A stretch of 64,000 bases of DNA from Microvirga soli. Lineage in GTDB: Bacteria; Pseudomonadota; Alphaproteobacteria; Rhizobiales; Beijerinckiaceae. A program made the position numbers and the translations under genes. The stretch lies in NCBI RefSeq assembly GCF_016734765.1, contig NZ_JAERQE010000003.1, positions 186,001-250,000 on the forward strand, written 5' to 3'. The notes below the pieces were generated by a model. The model saw nothing but the letters and a program-made list of their open reading frames with translations. It did not search any database and was not told where the DNA came from. Positions 42,102 to 53,615 of the stretch are shown here, piece after piece (position 1 is the stretch's first letter; each line of letters starts with the position of its first letter).

Positions 42102-45100
42102 TGAACAAGCCAATCCGCTCCCTTGCCCTTTTGATGCTCTTCGTCGCTGTTGCGCTGGTCGCTTCATGGTTCCTCGTCTCACGCCCAAGCCAGGCGCAGA
42201 GTGATCAGGGCGTTCTGGCCAGCCTGATTTCACGTCTCCTCTCCACGCCAACCACGCGAGTCAGCATCGGCAGCGTCGAAGGCGCGCTCTCCTCCAATGC
42301 CGTTATCCGCGACGTGCGCATCGCGGATCGAGACGGTGTGTGGCTCAGCCTAGACCGCGCCAACCTGGTCTGGAGCCGGACGGCGCTCCTGCGCGGGCAA
42401 CTCCAGGTCGATGAGCTCACTATCGGCCGCCTCCAGCTTCAGCGCCGGCCGTTGCCCGCCGAAGAGGATGCGGCGGTTTCAGACGAGCCGATCCTGCCCG
42501 AGCTGCCGGTCCGGGTCATCGTCGACCGCTTTGCCCTGCAGGAGCTCGTGCTGGGCGAGCCGGTGCTGGGCACGCAGGCACGTCTTTCGGCGGCAGGCTC
42601 GGCACAGATCGGCAACCCCTCGGAAGGGCTCGATCTGACTTTCGCGGCCCAGCGCCTCGACGCTCCAGGCCAATTGTCGATCGATCTCAATTACGTGCCG
42701 CAGACCAACCGCCTCTCGCTCAATCTCACGCACCAGGAGCCTGCCGGGGGCATTGCTGCCCGTCTTCTGGAGCTTCCCGGCCTGCCACCTGTCGACCTGA
42801 AGGTTGCGGGGCAGGGGCCCTTGAGTGACTTCGCGGCGCGGCTTGATTTCACCGCCGGTCCGACGATCGGAGCTGCGGGCACGACAACGGTGCGGCGCAC
42901 GAACGCCGCTTATGACTTGAACGTCGATCTTGCAGCCCGCATCGAAGGGCTTCTGCCGGCGCCGGCAGCCCCAGTGTTCAGCGGCACCACGCAGCTCGTC
43001 GGCAATGTGAATGTCGCCGATGACGGAGGTATCCGCTTCCAGCCGATACAGATCACCTCCAATGTCGCCCGCTTCGACATGAATGGGACCGTCAGTTCCG
43101 GTCAGGTTCTCGATATCCGGCTCAACGCACGCGCTCTGCCGACGGATGGCAGCAAAACGCGCGCCGGCGTGGCGGAGATTGCCCGGCTCAACTTCGACGG
43201 CACCGTGCAAGGCCCGCTGACAGCCCCGCGTGTCAACGGCACCTTGGATGCTGCGGAGGTCCGGCTGCCGGAAGGCTCCCTCGATACGCTGAATGCCCGC
43301 GTGACCATGAACCCGGTGGACGGCGTCTCTCCTCCGGATCGCTTCTCCTTCGCCATCGACGCCAATGCCAGCGGGATCCGCCCCGCCGATCAGGCGCTGG
43401 CGCGGGCGATTGGGCCAACCCTCACGGTGACCTCCCGTGGCTCCTTCGATCTGGAAGGTATCGCCAGTGTCGAAACCGCACGCATTGAAACATCTACTGC
43501 ACGGGCGAGCTTCACCGGACGCGTTGGACCGGCCGTCCTCGATGGCACACTCGATGCGAGCATTCCGGCGCTGGCGCCGTTCTCCGGCATCGCCGGGCGC
43601 ACGCTGCGGGGCTCGGCCGACCTCAACGCTCGGCTGACCGGCAATCCGCGGCGCTATGACATGGCAGCCGTTGTCGATGCGCGGCTTCGCGAGCTTTCGA
43701 CCGGAACGCCAGCCATCGACGGCCTCTTGGGTCGCTCGGTCACTGCCGCAGGCACGCTGCGCCGCATTCCGAATGGATTTGCCTTCAATGACTTCCGCAT
43801 CGACGGAGCCCATCTCGACGCACGTTTGGACGGACAGGCGACGCAATCGGCTGCCGATCTGGGGCTTGACGTCACCATCGATGAGTTGAGGCATGTGGAC
43901 GAGCGTGTCACCGCCGGACGGGCCACTCTTGCGGCGCGTCTGACAGGTTCCCTCGAACAACCGGATGTGAACGGCACCGCGACGCTCACCGATGTTCGCG
44001 CCCTCGGCCGCTCCATCCCGCGCCTTGCTCTGAATATCAACGCTCGCGATGTGACGGGCGCACTCGACGCGGCTCTCACCCTGGACGGACGGGTTGCCGA
44101 CAAGCCGGCTACGGGCTCCCTCCATCTGGCGAAACCACCGGAGGGTGGCTGGCTGCTTGACCGGCTCGACATCGACATCGGCTCAGTTGCTCTCAACGGA
44201 AATCTTCGTCTGGGTGCCGATCAGCTAGCGCAGGGTGAAATTTCCCTGGCCGGCAGCAATTTCGACGATCTCTCCCCGCTTGTGCTCACAAAGCTCGATG
44301 GGGCGCTCGATGCGGTCGTCACCCTCGGCGTACGCGGTGGCGGACAGGACGTACAGGTCACCGCCCGTGGCGCGCGCTTCTCGGCTGCCGATATAGCCGT
44401 GCGGGATTTCGACACGCGGCTCTTGGTTCAGGATCTCTACCGTCGACCCATGATCGACGGCTCAGTCACTGCAGCTTCGGTGAGTGCTGGCGGTCAGACC
44501 TATCGCGACGTGCGTCTGATCGCCGAGGGCACACCCGATGCCTCCCGCTTTACCGCGTCGGCGACGGGGCAGGGGTTCAATCTCGACGCGCAGGGGCGCG
44601 TGGTGCCGGGTGATGCGACGCGGATCGAATTGGCCTCCTTCAACGCGCGCCGCGGCGGCAGGCGCTTGGCATTGGCTCAGCCGGCCACCATTGCGCTACG
44701 GGACGGCGCTGTGACCCTGTCCAATGTCGTGATCGCGGCGGATCAGGGACGCGTTGCCCTGTCCGGCACCATCGGCGACAGGCTCGATCTGAATGTCGAT
44801 ATCCGCAATCTTCCGCTCCAGACGGCTGAGATCTTTGTGCCGAATCTCGGCTTGGCGGGCACTGTCAACGGCACTGCCGCAGTGACGGGAACCACGAGCA
44901 ATCCGAGCGGAACCTATCGGCTCACCCTAGCCGGCCTTGCGACCGCGCAGACACGGCAGGCCGGCCTGCCACCGCTTGGCATCGAAGCCCAGGGCCGATT
45001 GGCCGATCAACGCCTCGGTATCGATGCGCGGGTTGCTGCCGGACGCGCAGGTACCTTCCAGGTGTCCGGCAGCGTCCCGATCGAGCCGACCGATGAGATT

Positions 45101-46402
45101 GCGCTCAGGATTTCGGGCCGCACCGACCTTGCTGTCGCGAACACGTTCCTCTCGGCCTCCGGCCAGCGCCTTACCGGTGCAGCCAACCTGGATCTCTCCA
45201 TTGCAGGAACGATCTCCGATCCCCGCGTTCAGGGGAATGTCACCCTTGCCAACGGCAGCTTCTCCGATGCGCTGCAGGGGATCCAGCTGAATGGCATTAC
45301 CGGGCGGCTTTCTGCGCGCGGACAGGTGCTCGTCATCGAGAGCTTGACGGCGCAGACGCCGAACGGCGGCTCTCTTGCCGCTCGGGGGCAGGTGACCATC
45401 GATCCGGCGGCAGGCTTTCCCGGCGAGATCAGGATCACGGGCAACAGGGCTCAGCTCGTATCCAATGAAACCATCGAGGCGAGCGCCGATCTGGACCTGA
45501 CCCTCTCCGGACCCCTGACCAGCCGGCCGCGCGCAGCGGGACGCATCAACATCATTACGATGAATGTCTCGGTGCCCGACCGCCTGCCGACGACCTTGCG
45601 GCCATTGCCCGGAACGAAGCATGTGCGGCCGACGCCAACGGCCGCGGCGCGGCTTGCCCTGGCTCAGCGGCGGCAAGCCGCTTCTTCCAGAGGAACGCCC
45701 TTCCGAGCCGAGCTCGATCTCGTGCTGACGGCGCAGAACCGCATCTTCGTGCGAGGCAGGGGATTGAATGCGGAACTCGGCGGCGATCTTCGGCTTCAGG
45801 GCACGACCCAGGATCCTGTCGCCATCGGTGCTTTCGAGCTGCGCCGCGGACGCTTCGATCTTCTCGGGCAGAGGATCGATCTTGTGCGGGGCCGCCTGGA
45901 TTTCACGGGCGATCTCACGCCGTCACTCGATTTCCTGGCCGAGACTCAGGCCGGGGACGTTACGGCGCGCATCGGGGTAACGGGTCCGGCGTCGAGCCCT
46001 GAGTTCTCGTTCAGCTCCAGTCCCGATCTGCCGCAGGACGAAGTGCTCTCCCGCGTCCTGTTCCAGAAGCCGTCTGGAGGGCTCTCGGCCGGGCAGGCGT
46101 TGCAACTCGCGCAGGCTGTGGCGCAGCTCTCCGGCGGATCCGGCAACGATGCGTTCGAGCGCCTGCGCCGTTCGCTCGGTGTCGACAGCCTCGACATCAC
46201 GGTCGGTGCTGGCGGTGGGCCGGGGGTCGGTGTCTCCCGTTACATCAGCGACAACGTGCGCGTGGGCGTGCGAGCTGGTGCACGGCCCGAGGAAAGCGGC
46301 GTCACGGTGGATATCGACCTGACGCGACGCCTTAAGGCCCAGGGCGAGGTGAATGCCGAGGGCGGCAGTTCGGTTGGGCTCGGGTTCGAAATGGAATACT
46401 AG
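42101..46402 (+). CDS. tamB: Translocation and assembly module TamB
   Basis: A 1433-residue inner-membrane-anchored periplasmic protein. A single N-terminal helix (LALLMLFVAVALVASWFLV) is followed by a very long repetitive beta-rich region, expected to form a taco-shaped hydrophobic groove across the periplasm. The C-terminal DUF490 domain spans about residues 1050-1433 (DFTGDLTPSLDFLAETQAG then VTGPASSPEFSFSSSPDLPQ and DEVLSRVLF). It ends FEMEY, typical of the family. It partners TamA, with the ATG placed on the last base of the tamA stop codon. Confidence 0.93.
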   Translation: MNKPIRSLALLMLFVAVALVASWFLVSRPSQAQSDQGVLASLISRLLSTPTTRVSIGSVEGALSSNAVIRDVRIADRDGVWLSLDRANLVWSRTALLRGQLQVDELTIGRLQLQRRPLPAEEDAAVSDEPILPELPVRVIVDRFALQELVLGEPVLGTQARLSAAGSAQIGNPSEGLDLTFAAQRLDAPGQLSIDLNYVPQTNRLSLNLTHQEPAGGIAARLLELPGLPPVDLKVAGQGPLSDFAARLDFTAGPTIGAAGTTTVRRTNAAYDLNVDLAARIEGLLPAPAAPVFSGTTQLVGNVNVADDGGIRFQPIQITSNVARFDMNGTVSSGQVLDIRLNARALPTDGSKTRAGVAEIARLNFDGTVQGPLTAPRVNGTLDAAEVRLPEGSLDTLNARVTMNPVDGVSPPDRFSFAIDANASGIRPADQALARAIGPTLTVTSRGSFDLEGIASVETARIETSTARASFTGRVGPAVLDGTLDASIPALAPFSGIAGRTLRGSADLNARLTGNPRRYDMAAVVDARLRELSTGTPAIDGLLGRSVTAAGTLRRIPNGFAFNDFRIDGAHLDARLDGQATQSAADLGLDVTIDELRHVDERVTAGRATLAARLTGSLEQPDVNGTATLTDVRALGRSIPRLALNINARDVTGALDAALTLDGRVADKPATGSLHLAKPPEGGWLLDRLDIDIGSVALNGNLRLGADQLAQGEISLAGSNFDDLSPLVLTKLDGALDAVVTLGVRGGGQDVQVTARGARFSAADIAVRDFDTRLLVQDLYRRPMIDGSVTAASVSAGGQTYRDVRLIAEGTPDASRFTASATGQGFNLDAQGRVVPGDATRIELASFNARRGGRRLALAQPATIALRDGAVTLSNVVIAADQGRVALSGTIGDRLDLNVDIRNLPLQTAEIFVPNLGLAGTVNGTAAVTGTTSNPSGTYRLTLAGLATAQTRQAGLPPLGIEAQGRLADQRLGIDARVAAGRAGTFQVSGSVPIEPTDEIALRISGRTDLAVANTFLSASGQRLTGAANLDLSIAGTISDPRVQGNVTLANGSFSDALQGIQLNGITGRLSARGQVLVIESLTAQTPNGGSLAARGQVTIDPAAGFPGEIRITGNRAQLVSNETIEASADLDLTLSGPLTSRPRAAGRINIITMNVSVPDRLPTTLRPLPGTKHVRPTPTAAARLALAQRRQAASSRGTPFRAELDLVLTAQNRIFVRGRGLNAELGGDLRLQGTTQDPVAIGAFELRRGRFDLLGQRIDLVRGRLDFTGDLTPSLDFLAETQAGDVTARIGVTGPASSPEFSFSSSPDLPQDEVLSRVLFQKPSGGLSAGQALQLAQAVAQLSGGSGNDAFERLRRSLGVDSLDITVGAGGGPGVGVSRYISDNVRVGVRAGARPEESGVTVDIDLTRRLKAQGEVNAEGGSSVGLGFEMEY

Positions 46403-46453
46403 CGGCTCAATCGCGCCGGCCGGGACTGCCGAAGCAGCCCCGTCTCGCTAGTA

Positions 46454-47455
46454 TCAGTCGACCTTCGCGCCCGAGGCCTTGACCACCTTCGCCCATTTCT
46501 CGTGCTCGGCCCTGACATAGGCCATGAGTTCATCCGGGCTCATGGGCTGGATCTCGCCGCCGAGATCGGTAAAGCGCTTCTGCAGTTCCGGTGTCTCAAG
46601 AGCCTTGCGGACTTCCTGGTTCAGCTTGTTCGTGATCTCCGGCGGCGTGCCCTTTGGGGCAAACAGCGCGAACCAGCTCGTGGCCTCGAATTGAGGAAGG
46701 CCCGCTTCCGCAAGCGTTGGCTTATCGGGAAGGGCCGGGGAACGCTTCGACGAGGTGACCGCCAGCGCTCGAAGGTTCCCGCCGCGCACATGCTCGATGG
46801 AGGAGGGGAGATTGTCGAACATCACGTCCACCTGTCCGCCGATCAGGTCGTTTACCGCCGGTCCGCTGCCGCGATAGGGAACGTGGGGCATCTCGATGCC
46901 GGTCATCTGCTTGAAGAGCTCGCCCGAAAGATGGATCGAGGTGCCGTTGCCGGATGAGGCCATGGTGAACTTGCCGGGAGTCGCCTTCGCCTCGGCGATG
47001 AACTCCTGCACGGTGGTGGCCTTCACCTTTTTGGGGCTCACCACCATCAGGTTCGGCACACCGGCCACATAGGCAACAGGTGCGAAATCGGTGAGCGCGT
47101 CATAGGGCATCTTGGCATAGAGGCTCGGATTGATGGCGTGCGTGCCCACCGTGCCCATCACCAGCATGTAGCCATCCGGCTCTGCCTTCGCGACTGCATC
47201 CGCCCCGATATTGCCACCAGCGCCGCCGCGGTTTTCGATGACGAATTGCTGCCCGAGGGATTGGGACAGCTTTTCACCGACGAGGCGAGCGAAGATGTCC
47301 GTCGTGCCGCCCGGTGTAAAAGGCACGATGACGCGGACGGGTCGTGTCGGATAGGTTGCGGGCTGAGCCAGGGCGGCTGCTGAGGCCAGACAGGCTCCGG
47401 CTCCCAGCAGAAGGCCAAGCATGCGCCGGCGTGTGGAACAGGAAGAGGGTGACAT
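46454..47455 (-). CDS. Bug-family tripartite tricarboxylate transporter binding protein
   Basis: A 333-residue TctC/Bug periplasmic binding protein with a signal peptide (RRRMLGLLLGAGACLASAAA). Signature segments are YPTRPVRVIVPFTPGGTTDI near the mature N-terminus, FVIENRGGAGGNIGADAVAK at about residue 75 and FTMASSGNGTSIHLSGELFK at about residue 165. No TctA/TctB permease is adjacent, so it is an orphan binding protein, as is common in Bug-rich genomes. The substrate is unknown, probably a carboxylate. It converges with tamB and is divergent from the large HAMP kinase. Confidence 0.9.
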   Translation of the reverse strand: MSPSSCSTRRRMLGLLLGAGACLASAAALAQPATYPTRPVRVIVPFTPGGTTDIFARLVGEKLSQSLGQQFVIENRGGAGGNIGADAVAKAEPDGYMLVMGTVGTHAINPSLYAKMPYDALTDFAPVAYVAGVPNLMVVSPKKVKATTVQEFIAEAKATPGKFTMASSGNGTSIHLSGELFKQMTGIEMPHVPYRGSGPAVNDLIGGQVDVMFDNLPSSIEHVRGGNLRALAVTSSKRSPALPDKPTLAEAGLPQFEATSWFALFAPKGTPPEITNKLNQEVRKALETPELQKRFTDLGGEIQPMSPDELMAYVRAEHEKWAKVVKASGAKVD

Positions 47456-47634
47456 GGCAGCTCCCTAGGGTTTAGTGTCGTTGACCGCGCCAATATTCCG
47501 GAGCGGCAGCCACCATGTGAGCGCAACCCATGGCCCAGAGCAATGGGTCCCGAGAGGCAGCCGAAGTTTCTGAAGCCGTTTCTGCCTGAACATTGCTTCA
47601 GTGCCTCACGGCTGAAAAATATTTCGGTTTTTAG

Positions 47635-47660
47635 GGAACTTTGATCCCTTGAAAAGCGTT
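47635..47660 (+). promoter_or_regulatory. EcfG-type general stress promoter
   Basis: GGAAC (47635-47639), a 17-base spacer and CGTT (47657-47660) match the alphaproteobacterial general-stress sigma (EcfG/SigT type) consensus. It lies about 105 bases before the HAMP-repeat kinase start and points toward it. The rest of the 310-base gap (47456-47765) shows no gene. Confidence 0.6.
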
Positions 47661-47765
47661 ACGCAGGGTCGAATTCCATCCGAAGACGAACAAAGTAGCT
47701 TTTGGGACGTCGGCACATGGGGATCCAGGCGCGAGTAAGCCTGGAACAGCGTAACGGGGGGCCTT

Positions 47766-50700
47766 ATGTCACAAGTCGAAACCGCCATTTCGCAGCTTGA
47801 TCCCAAGCTGCTGCTCAAAACTCTGCGCGCATTCCGGAGAGGCGACTTCTCCGCGCGCTTGCCCTCCGATCTGACGGGGATCGACGGCGAAATTGCCGAG
47901 GCCTTCAACGACATCGCCGACCTGAACAAAGGGCTCGCCCAGGAACTGGACCGGGTGGCCAAGGTGGTCGGCAAGGAAGGGCGGATCGGCGAGCGCGGGC
48001 GGCTCTCTGCTGCGAGCGGCTGCTGGAGTGAGTGCATCGACTCTGTAAATTCCATGATCGGCGATCTCGTCCAGCCGACGACCGAGGTTGCCCGCGTGAT
48101 CGGCGCGGTCGCCAAGGGCGATCTGAGCCAGAGCATGCAGCTTGAGATTGAAGGCCGGCCCCTGCGCGGCGAGTTCCTGCGCATCGGCAAGGTGGTCAAC
48201 ACCATGGTGGGCCAGCTGAGCTCCTTCGCGTCCGAAGTGACCCGCGTGGCCAAGGAAGTGGGCACCGAGGGTAAGCTCGGCGGTCAGGCACAGGTGAAGG
48301 GTGTCGCCGGCACCTGGAAGGATCTCACCGACAACGTGAACATGATGGCGGCGAACCTGACAGGTCAGGTGCGGAATATCGCGGAAGTCACCACCGCGGT
48401 GGCGAATGGTAACCTGTCGAAGAAGATCACCGTCGACGTCAAGGGTGAGATGCTGGAGCTGAAGAACACCATCAACACCATGGTGGACCAGCTCAACTCC
48501 TTCGCGTCCGAAGTGACCCGCGTGGCGAAGGAAGTGGGCACCGAAGGTAAGCTCGGCGGACAGGCACAGGTGAAGGGTGTCGGTGGCACCTGGAAGGACC
48601 TGACCGACAACGTGAACATGATGGCGGCGAACCTCACCGGTCAGGTGCGTGGTATCGCCGAGGTCGTGACCGCCGTCGCCGTCGGCAATCTCACACGGAA
48701 GCTGACCGTGGATGCCAAGGGCGAAATCGCAGCGCTGGCGGACACCATCAACGGCATGATCGATACGCTCGCCACCTTCGCCGATCAGGTGACGAACGTG
48801 GCGCGCGAGGTGGGTATCGAAGGAAAACTCGGCGGCCAGGCCCTCGTGCCTGGCGCCGCCGGTCTATGGCGCGATCTCACTGATAATGTGAACATGATGG
48901 CGGCGAACCTCACTGGCCAGGTGCGGAATATCGCTGATGTGACCACTGCTGTGGCGAACGGCGATCTCTCCAAGAAGATCACTGTCGACGTCAAAGGTGA
49001 GATGCTGGAGCTGAAGAACACCATCAACACCATGGTGGATCAGCTGAACTCGTTTGCGTCCGAGGTGACCCGCGTGGCGCGCGAGGTAGGCACTGAAGGC
49101 AAGCTTGGTGGCCAGGCGCAGGTGAAGGGTGTCGGTGGCACGTGGAAAGACCTCACCGACAACGTGAACATGATGGCGGCGAACCTGACAGGTCAGGTGC
49201 GAAACATTGCCGATGTGACGACCGCAGTGGCGAATGGTGACCTCTCCAAGAAGATCACCGTCGATGTGCGCGGCGAGTTGTTGGAGCTGAAGAACACCAT
49301 CAACACCATGGTGGATCAGCTGAACTCGTTTGCCTCCGAGGTGACGCGTGTCGCAAAAGAGGTGGGTACGGAAGGCAAGCTCGGCGGTCAGGCCCGAGTG
49401 GAAGGCGTCGGCGGCGTCTGGAAGGGCCTCACCGATAACGTGAACATGATGGCGGCGAACCTCACCGGTCAGGTGCGTAACATTGCCGATGTGACGACTG
49501 CGGTGGCGAACGGCGACCTCTCCAAGAAGATCACGGTCGATGTGCGCGGCGAGTTGTTGGAGTTGAAGAACACCATCAACACCATGGTGGATCAGCTGAA
49601 CTCCTTCGCATCCGAAGTGACCCGCGTGGCGAAGGAAGTGGGGTCCGAGGGTAAACTCGGCGGCCAGGCGCAGGTGAAGGGCGTCGGCGGCGTCTGGAAA
49701 GGCCTTACTGACAACGTGAACCTCATGGCCGCCAACCTCACCGGTCAGGTGCGCGGCATCGCCGAGGTCGTGACCGCCGTTGCGACAGGTGACCTGTCGA
49801 AGAAGATCACGGTCGTGGTCGAAGGCGAGATGCTGGAGCTGAAATCGACCATCAATACCATGGTGGACCAGCTCAACTCCTTTGCCTCGGAAGTGACGCG
49901 CGTGGCCCGCGAGGTGGGATCCGAGGGTAAACTCGGCGGCCAAGCCCAAGTGAAGGGCGTCGCCGGCACCTGGAAGGATCTCACCGACAACGTGAACATG
50001 ATGGCGGCGAACCTGACGGGTCAGGTGCGAAACATCGCCGATGTGACGACCGCGGTGGCGAACGGCGACCTGTCGAAGAAGATCACCGTCGACGTCAAGG
50101 GTGAGATGCTGGAGCTGAAGAACACCATCAACACCATGGTGGACCAGCTCAACTCCTTCGCATCCGAAGTGACCCGCGTCGCCCGCGAAGTGGGCACGGA
50201 AGGCAAGCTAGGCGGTCAAGCGCAGGTCCGCGGTGTCGGCGGCACCTGGAAGGACCTCACGGACAACGTGAACATGATGGCGGCGAACCTGACAGGTCAG
50301 GTGCGTAACATTGCCGATGTGACCACGGCGGTGGCGAACGGTAACCTCTCCAAGAAGATCACCGTCGACGTCAAAGGCGAGATGCTGGAGCTGAAGAACA
50401 CCATCAACACCATGGTGGATCAGCTCAACTCCTTCGCCTCGGAAGTGACCCGCGTGGCCAAGGAAGTTGGCACGGAAGGCAAGCTCGGCGGCCAGGCTCG
50501 CGTGGAAGGCGTATCGGGTCTCTGGCGCGATCTGACCGACAACGTGAACCAGCTCGCCGCCAACCTGACCAACCAGGTGCGAGCCATCGCGGAGGTCGCC
50601 ACGGCCGTGACGCGCGGCGACCTGACCCGGTCGATCACCGCGGAAGCCCTCGGCGAGCTTGCCGCGCTCAAGGACAACATCAACGAGATGATCCGCAACT

Positions 50701-53615
50701 TGCGCGATACGACGCTCAAGAATGCGGAGCAGGATTGGCTGAAGACCAACCTCGCCAAGTTTACCCGCATGCTGCAGGGTGAACGCGATCTTGCCACAGT
50801 CTCAAACATGATCCTGTCGGAGATTGCGCCGCTCGTGAACGCGCAGCAGGGCGTCTTCTACACTGTCGAGAATCGAGGTGACGAGCCGGCACTGGAACTC
50901 GTTGCCTCCTACGCCTTCACCGAAAGGAAGCATCTTGGAAACCGCTTCCGCCTGCGGGAAGGTCTCGTCGGCCAAGTCGCTTACGAGAAGAAGCGCATTC
51001 TGCTCACCAACGCGCCGAACGATTACATCAAGATCGGTTCCGCGCTTGGCGAAGCCGCGCCGCTCAACATCATCGTGCTCCCGGTCCTGTTCGAGCAGGA
51101 GGTGAAGGCGGTCATCGAGCTCGCCTCGTTCAACCGCTTCTCCGAAACTCATCAGTCGTTCCTGGATCAGCTGACGGAGTCGATCGGTATCGTTCTCAAC
51201 ACGATCGCGGCCAACATGCGCACGGAAGGTCTCCTGAAGCAGTCTCAGCTTCTGACCACCGAGCTTCAGAGCCAGCAGGAGGAACTGCGAAACACCAACG
51301 ACCGTCTGGAGCAGCAGGCAGCTACGCTGCGCCAATCCGAGGAACTCCTGCGGCAACAGCAGGACGTGCTCCAGAAGACCAACGAGGAGCTTGAGGACAA
51401 GGCGCGCCTGCTCGAAATTCAGAAGAGGGAAGTGGAGACAAAGAACCAGGAGGTCTCCATTGCCAAGACCGCGCTTGAGGAGAAGGCTGAGCAGCTCTCC
51501 CTGACCTCACGCTACAAGTCGCAGTTCCTGGCCAATATGAGCCATGAGTTGAGGACGCCTCTCAACTCGCTTCTGATCCTTTCGAAGCTTCTGACTGAAA
51601 ACTCCGAAGGCAACCTCACGGACAAGCAGAAGGAGTTCGCCAAGACGATCCACGCGGCCGGTTCCGACCTCCTATCGCTCATCAACGACATTCTGGACCT
51701 GTCCAAGATCGAATCTGGAACGGTCAGCCTTGAGGTTTCCAATGTTGCCTTCAAGGATCTCGTCGAGAACATGGATCGGACCTTCCGGCAGGTCGCGGAG
51801 GAGAGAAAGCTCGACTTCCGGGTCGAGGTCGACCCGAAGCTCCCGCTGGCCATCAGGACGGACTCGAAGCGTCTCCAGCAGGTGCTGCGGAACCTGTTGT
51901 CGAATGCCTTCAAGTTCACGGAACGTGGAGGCGTGACGCTTCAGATCGGCTCCGCCGAAGGCTCGCCGTTACGCGCCGGAAGCCAATGGATTGCCATGTC
52001 GGTGACGGATACCGGCATCGGCATTCCGGAAGACAAGCAGCGGATCATCTTCGAAGCGTTCCAGCAGGCGGACGGCACCACGAGCCGGAAGTATGGCGGG
52101 ACAGGTCTTGGCCTGTCGATCAGCCGCGAAATCGCGCGGCTCCTCGGCGGCGAGATCGTGGTGTCGAGCACGCCAGGGAGCGGATCCACCTTTACAATCT
52201 TCGTCCCCGTGGAGCCCCCTGCAAGTCACGGACCGCTCGGCATAACATCCGCAGCACGCCCAAATGGGGACGGAACTGGGCCCTATACATCTTCCGATGA
52301 TACCTCCGGAACGATGATCCGGCAGCCTTCCGCCGCTATGGCGCTCTCGGCGTCCCTCGATGATCGCCACGCGATTACGGTGGGCGACCGCATCGTTCTC
52401 ATCATCGAGGATGATGCGATGTTCGCGTCGGTTCTGCTGGAACTCGCGCGTGAAGAAGGCTTCAAGGGGCTTATCGCCATGGATGGCGCTTCGGCGCTTG
52501 CCTTGGCCCACCGCTACAAGCCGCATGCGATCACTCTCGATATCGGCTTGCCGGATATGGACGGATGGGCGCTGCTTGATCTTCTCAAACACGACGCGAG
52601 GACGAGACACGTTCCCATTCATGTGATTTCGGTCGACGATCAGAAGAAGCGCGGCCTCAAGGCTGGCGCGTTCGGCTTCCTTGAGAAGCCTGTTGACCGC
52701 GAGGCTCTCATGGGGGCGCTCAACCGCACTAAGGAGTTTATCGATCGCCCGGTGAAGAAGCTTCTCCTCGTCGAGGACGATGACAATCAGCGTATGAGCT
52801 TGTCTGAGCTCATGAAGAGCGAGCAAGTCGATGTCACCGCAGTGGGAACGGCCGAAGGTGCTCTGGAGGTCATCCAGGTGCGTCCCTTCGATTGTGCCAT
52901 CGTGGACCTCGGCCTGCCAGACCTGCCTGGAGCCGAATTGATCGAGCGCATTCGCAGGACCAATGGCGGTGAGGAACTGCCCATCGTCATCTACACAGGG
53001 CAGGATCTCACCAGGGACGAGGAGCGTCGATTGCAAAACATCGCCGCGACGATTGTCGTCAAGGGTGAGGGCTCGTCCGAGCGGCTTCTCAACGATACGG
53101 CGTTGTTCCTCCACCGGGCGATTAGCGCCATTCCGGAGGATAAGCACATCATTGTCGAACATCGCGCCGATGGGTCGCTCGATGGCCGTAAGGTGCTCAT
53201 CATCGATGATGACATGCGCAATATCTTCTCGCTGACGAGTGCGCTCGAGCAACATGGTTTGTCTGTCATCTTCGCGGAGAACGGCCTTGAAGGCATTGAG
53301 AAGCTTCAGGCCAATCCGGATATCGATGTTGCTCTGGTCGACATCATGATGCCGGAAATGGACGGCTACGAGACCATGCGAGAGATCCGGAACATCCCGC
53401 AATACCGTGATCTGCCGCTTGTCGCTGTAACCGCCAAGGCGATGAAGGGTGATCGTGAGAAATGTATCGAAGCAGGCGCGACGGATTATGTGTCGAAACC
53501 TGTGGATATCGATCAGCTTCTCGCCGTCCTGCGCGTCCAACTGAGCCGGAGCACCTATATCCCTGAGGGGAAGACTGCTCCCAATGGCACGGCAGGGGTC
53601 GGGTTGAATTCATGA
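47766..53615 (+). CDS. Giant HAMP-repeat hybrid histidine kinase with three receiver domains
   Basis: A 1949-residue hybrid kinase with no evident membrane helix, so probably cytosolic. Residues ~20-160 hold a divergent HAMP-like unit; residues 161-988 are nine 92-residue repeats containing [17 protein letters not shown] and [20 protein letters not shown]. Then come a GAF domain (~1010-1145), a coiled coil, HisKA with His1260 in [13 protein letters not shown], an HATPase with GGTGLGLSI, and receivers with Asp1592, Asp1714 and Asp1859. The repeats and layout resemble fungal group III (NIK1/Os-1) osmosensor kinases. An osmotic or general stress role is inferred, supported by the upstream stress-type promoter. 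Its stop overlaps a second kinase gene by four bases. Confidence 0.93.
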   Translation: MSQVETAISQLDPKLLLKTLRAFRRGDFSARLPSDLTGIDGEIAEAFNDIADLNKGLAQELDRVAKVVGKEGRIGERGRLSAASGCWSECIDSVNSMIGDLVQPTTEVARVIGAVAKGDLSQSMQLEIEGRPLRGEFLRIGKVVNTMVGQLSSFASEVTRVAKEVGTEGKLGGQAQVKGVAGTWKDLTDNVNMMAANLTGQVRNIAEVTTAVANGNLSKKITVDVKGEMLELKNTINTMVDQLNSFASEVTRVAKEVGTEGKLGGQAQVKGVGGTWKDLTDNVNMMAANLTGQVRGIAEVVTAVAVGNLTRKLTVDAKGEIAALADTINGMIDTLATFADQVTNVAREVGIEGKLGGQALVPGAAGLWRDLTDNVNMMAANLTGQVRNIADVTTAVANGDLSKKITVDVKGEMLELKNTINTMVDQLNSFASEVTRVAREVGTEGKLGGQAQVKGVGGTWKDLTDNVNMMAANLTGQVRNIADVTTAVANGDLSKKITVDVRGELLELKNTINTMVDQLNSFASEVTRVAKEVGTEGKLGGQARVEGVGGVWKGLTDNVNMMAANLTGQVRNIADVTTAVANGDLSKKITVDVRGELLELKNTINTMVDQLNSFASEVTRVAKEVGSEGKLGGQAQVKGVGGVWKGLTDNVNLMAANLTGQVRGIAEVVTAVATGDLSKKITVVVEGEMLELKSTINTMVDQLNSFASEVTRVAREVGSEGKLGGQAQVKGVAGTWKDLTDNVNMMAANLTGQVRNIADVTTAVANGDLSKKITVDVKGEMLELKNTINTMVDQLNSFASEVTRVAREVGTEGKLGGQAQVRGVGGTWKDLTDNVNMMAANLTGQVRNIADVTTAVANGNLSKKITVDVKGEMLELKNTINTMVDQLNSFASEVTRVAKEVGTEGKLGGQARVEGVSGLWRDLTDNVNQLAANLTNQVRAIAEVATAVTRGDLTRSITAEALGELAALKDNINEMIRNLRDTTLKNAEQDWLKTNLAKFTRMLQGERDLATVSNMILSEIAPLVNAQQGVFYTVENRGDEPALELVASYAFTERKHLGNRFRLREGLVGQVAYEKKRILLTNAPNDYIKIGSALGEAAPLNIIVLPVLFEQEVKAVIELASFNRFSETHQSFLDQLTESIGIVLNTIAANMRTEGLLKQSQLLTTELQSQQEELRNTNDRLEQQAATLRQSEELLRQQQDVLQKTNEELEDKARLLEIQKREVETKNQEVSIAKTALEEKAEQLSLTSRYKSQFLANMSHELRTPLNSLLILSKLLTENSEGNLTDKQKEFAKTIHAAGSDLLSLINDILDLSKIESGTVSLEVSNVAFKDLVENMDRTFRQVAEERKLDFRVEVDPKLPLAIRTDSKRLQQVLRNLLSNAFKFTERGGVTLQIGSAEGSPLRAGSQWIAMSVTDTGIGIPEDKQRIIFEAFQQADGTTSRKYGGTGLGLSISREIARLLGGEIVVSSTPGSGSTFTIFVPVEPPASHGPLGITSAARPNGDGTGPYTSSDDTSGTMIRQPSAAMALSASLDDRHAITVGDRIVLIIEDDAMFASVLLELAREEGFKGLIAMDGASALALAHRYKPHAITLDIGLPDMDGWALLDLLKHDARTRHVPIHVISVDDQKKRGLKAGAFGFLEKPVDREALMGALNRTKEFIDRPVKKLLLVEDDDNQRMSLSELMKSEQVDVTAVGTAEGALEVIQVRPFDCAIVDLGLPDLPGAELIERIRRTNGGEELPIVIYTGQDLTRDEERRLQNIAATIVVKGEGSSERLLNDTALFLHRAISAIPEDKHIIVEHRADGSLDGRKVLIIDDDMRNIFSLTSALEQHGLSVIFAENGLEGIEKLQANPDIDVALVDIMMPEMDGYETMREIRNIPQYRDLPLVAVTAKAMKGDREKCIEAGATDYVSKPVDIDQLLAVLRVQLSRSTYIPEGKTAPNGTAGVGLNS
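48246..50729 (+). repeat. Nine tandem 276-bp HAMP-coding repeats
   Basis: Units start at 48246, 48522, 48798, 49074, 49350, 49626, 49902, 50178 and 50454. Each encodes 92 residues beginning VA(K/R)[12 protein letters not shown]. Units 1, 3-5, 7 and 8 are nearly identical in protein sequence; units 2, 6 and especially 9 are more diverged. All are in frame with no spacer. Confidence 0.92.

Noticed and set aside
40074-42251. 725-codon minus-strand open frame across tamA
   Set aside because: It is antisense to an unmistakable Omp85 protein, has no domain and an Arg/Gly/His-rich shadow composition typical of GC-rich third positions.
48864-49949. 361-codon minus-strand open frame in the HAMP repeats
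   Set aside because: It repeats with the same 276-bp period as the sense repeats, so it is a by-product of them.
48246-50729. Regular repeats considered as a CRISPR-like or satellite array
   Set aside because: The unit is 276 bp with no variable spacer and encodes an in-frame HAMP repeat.
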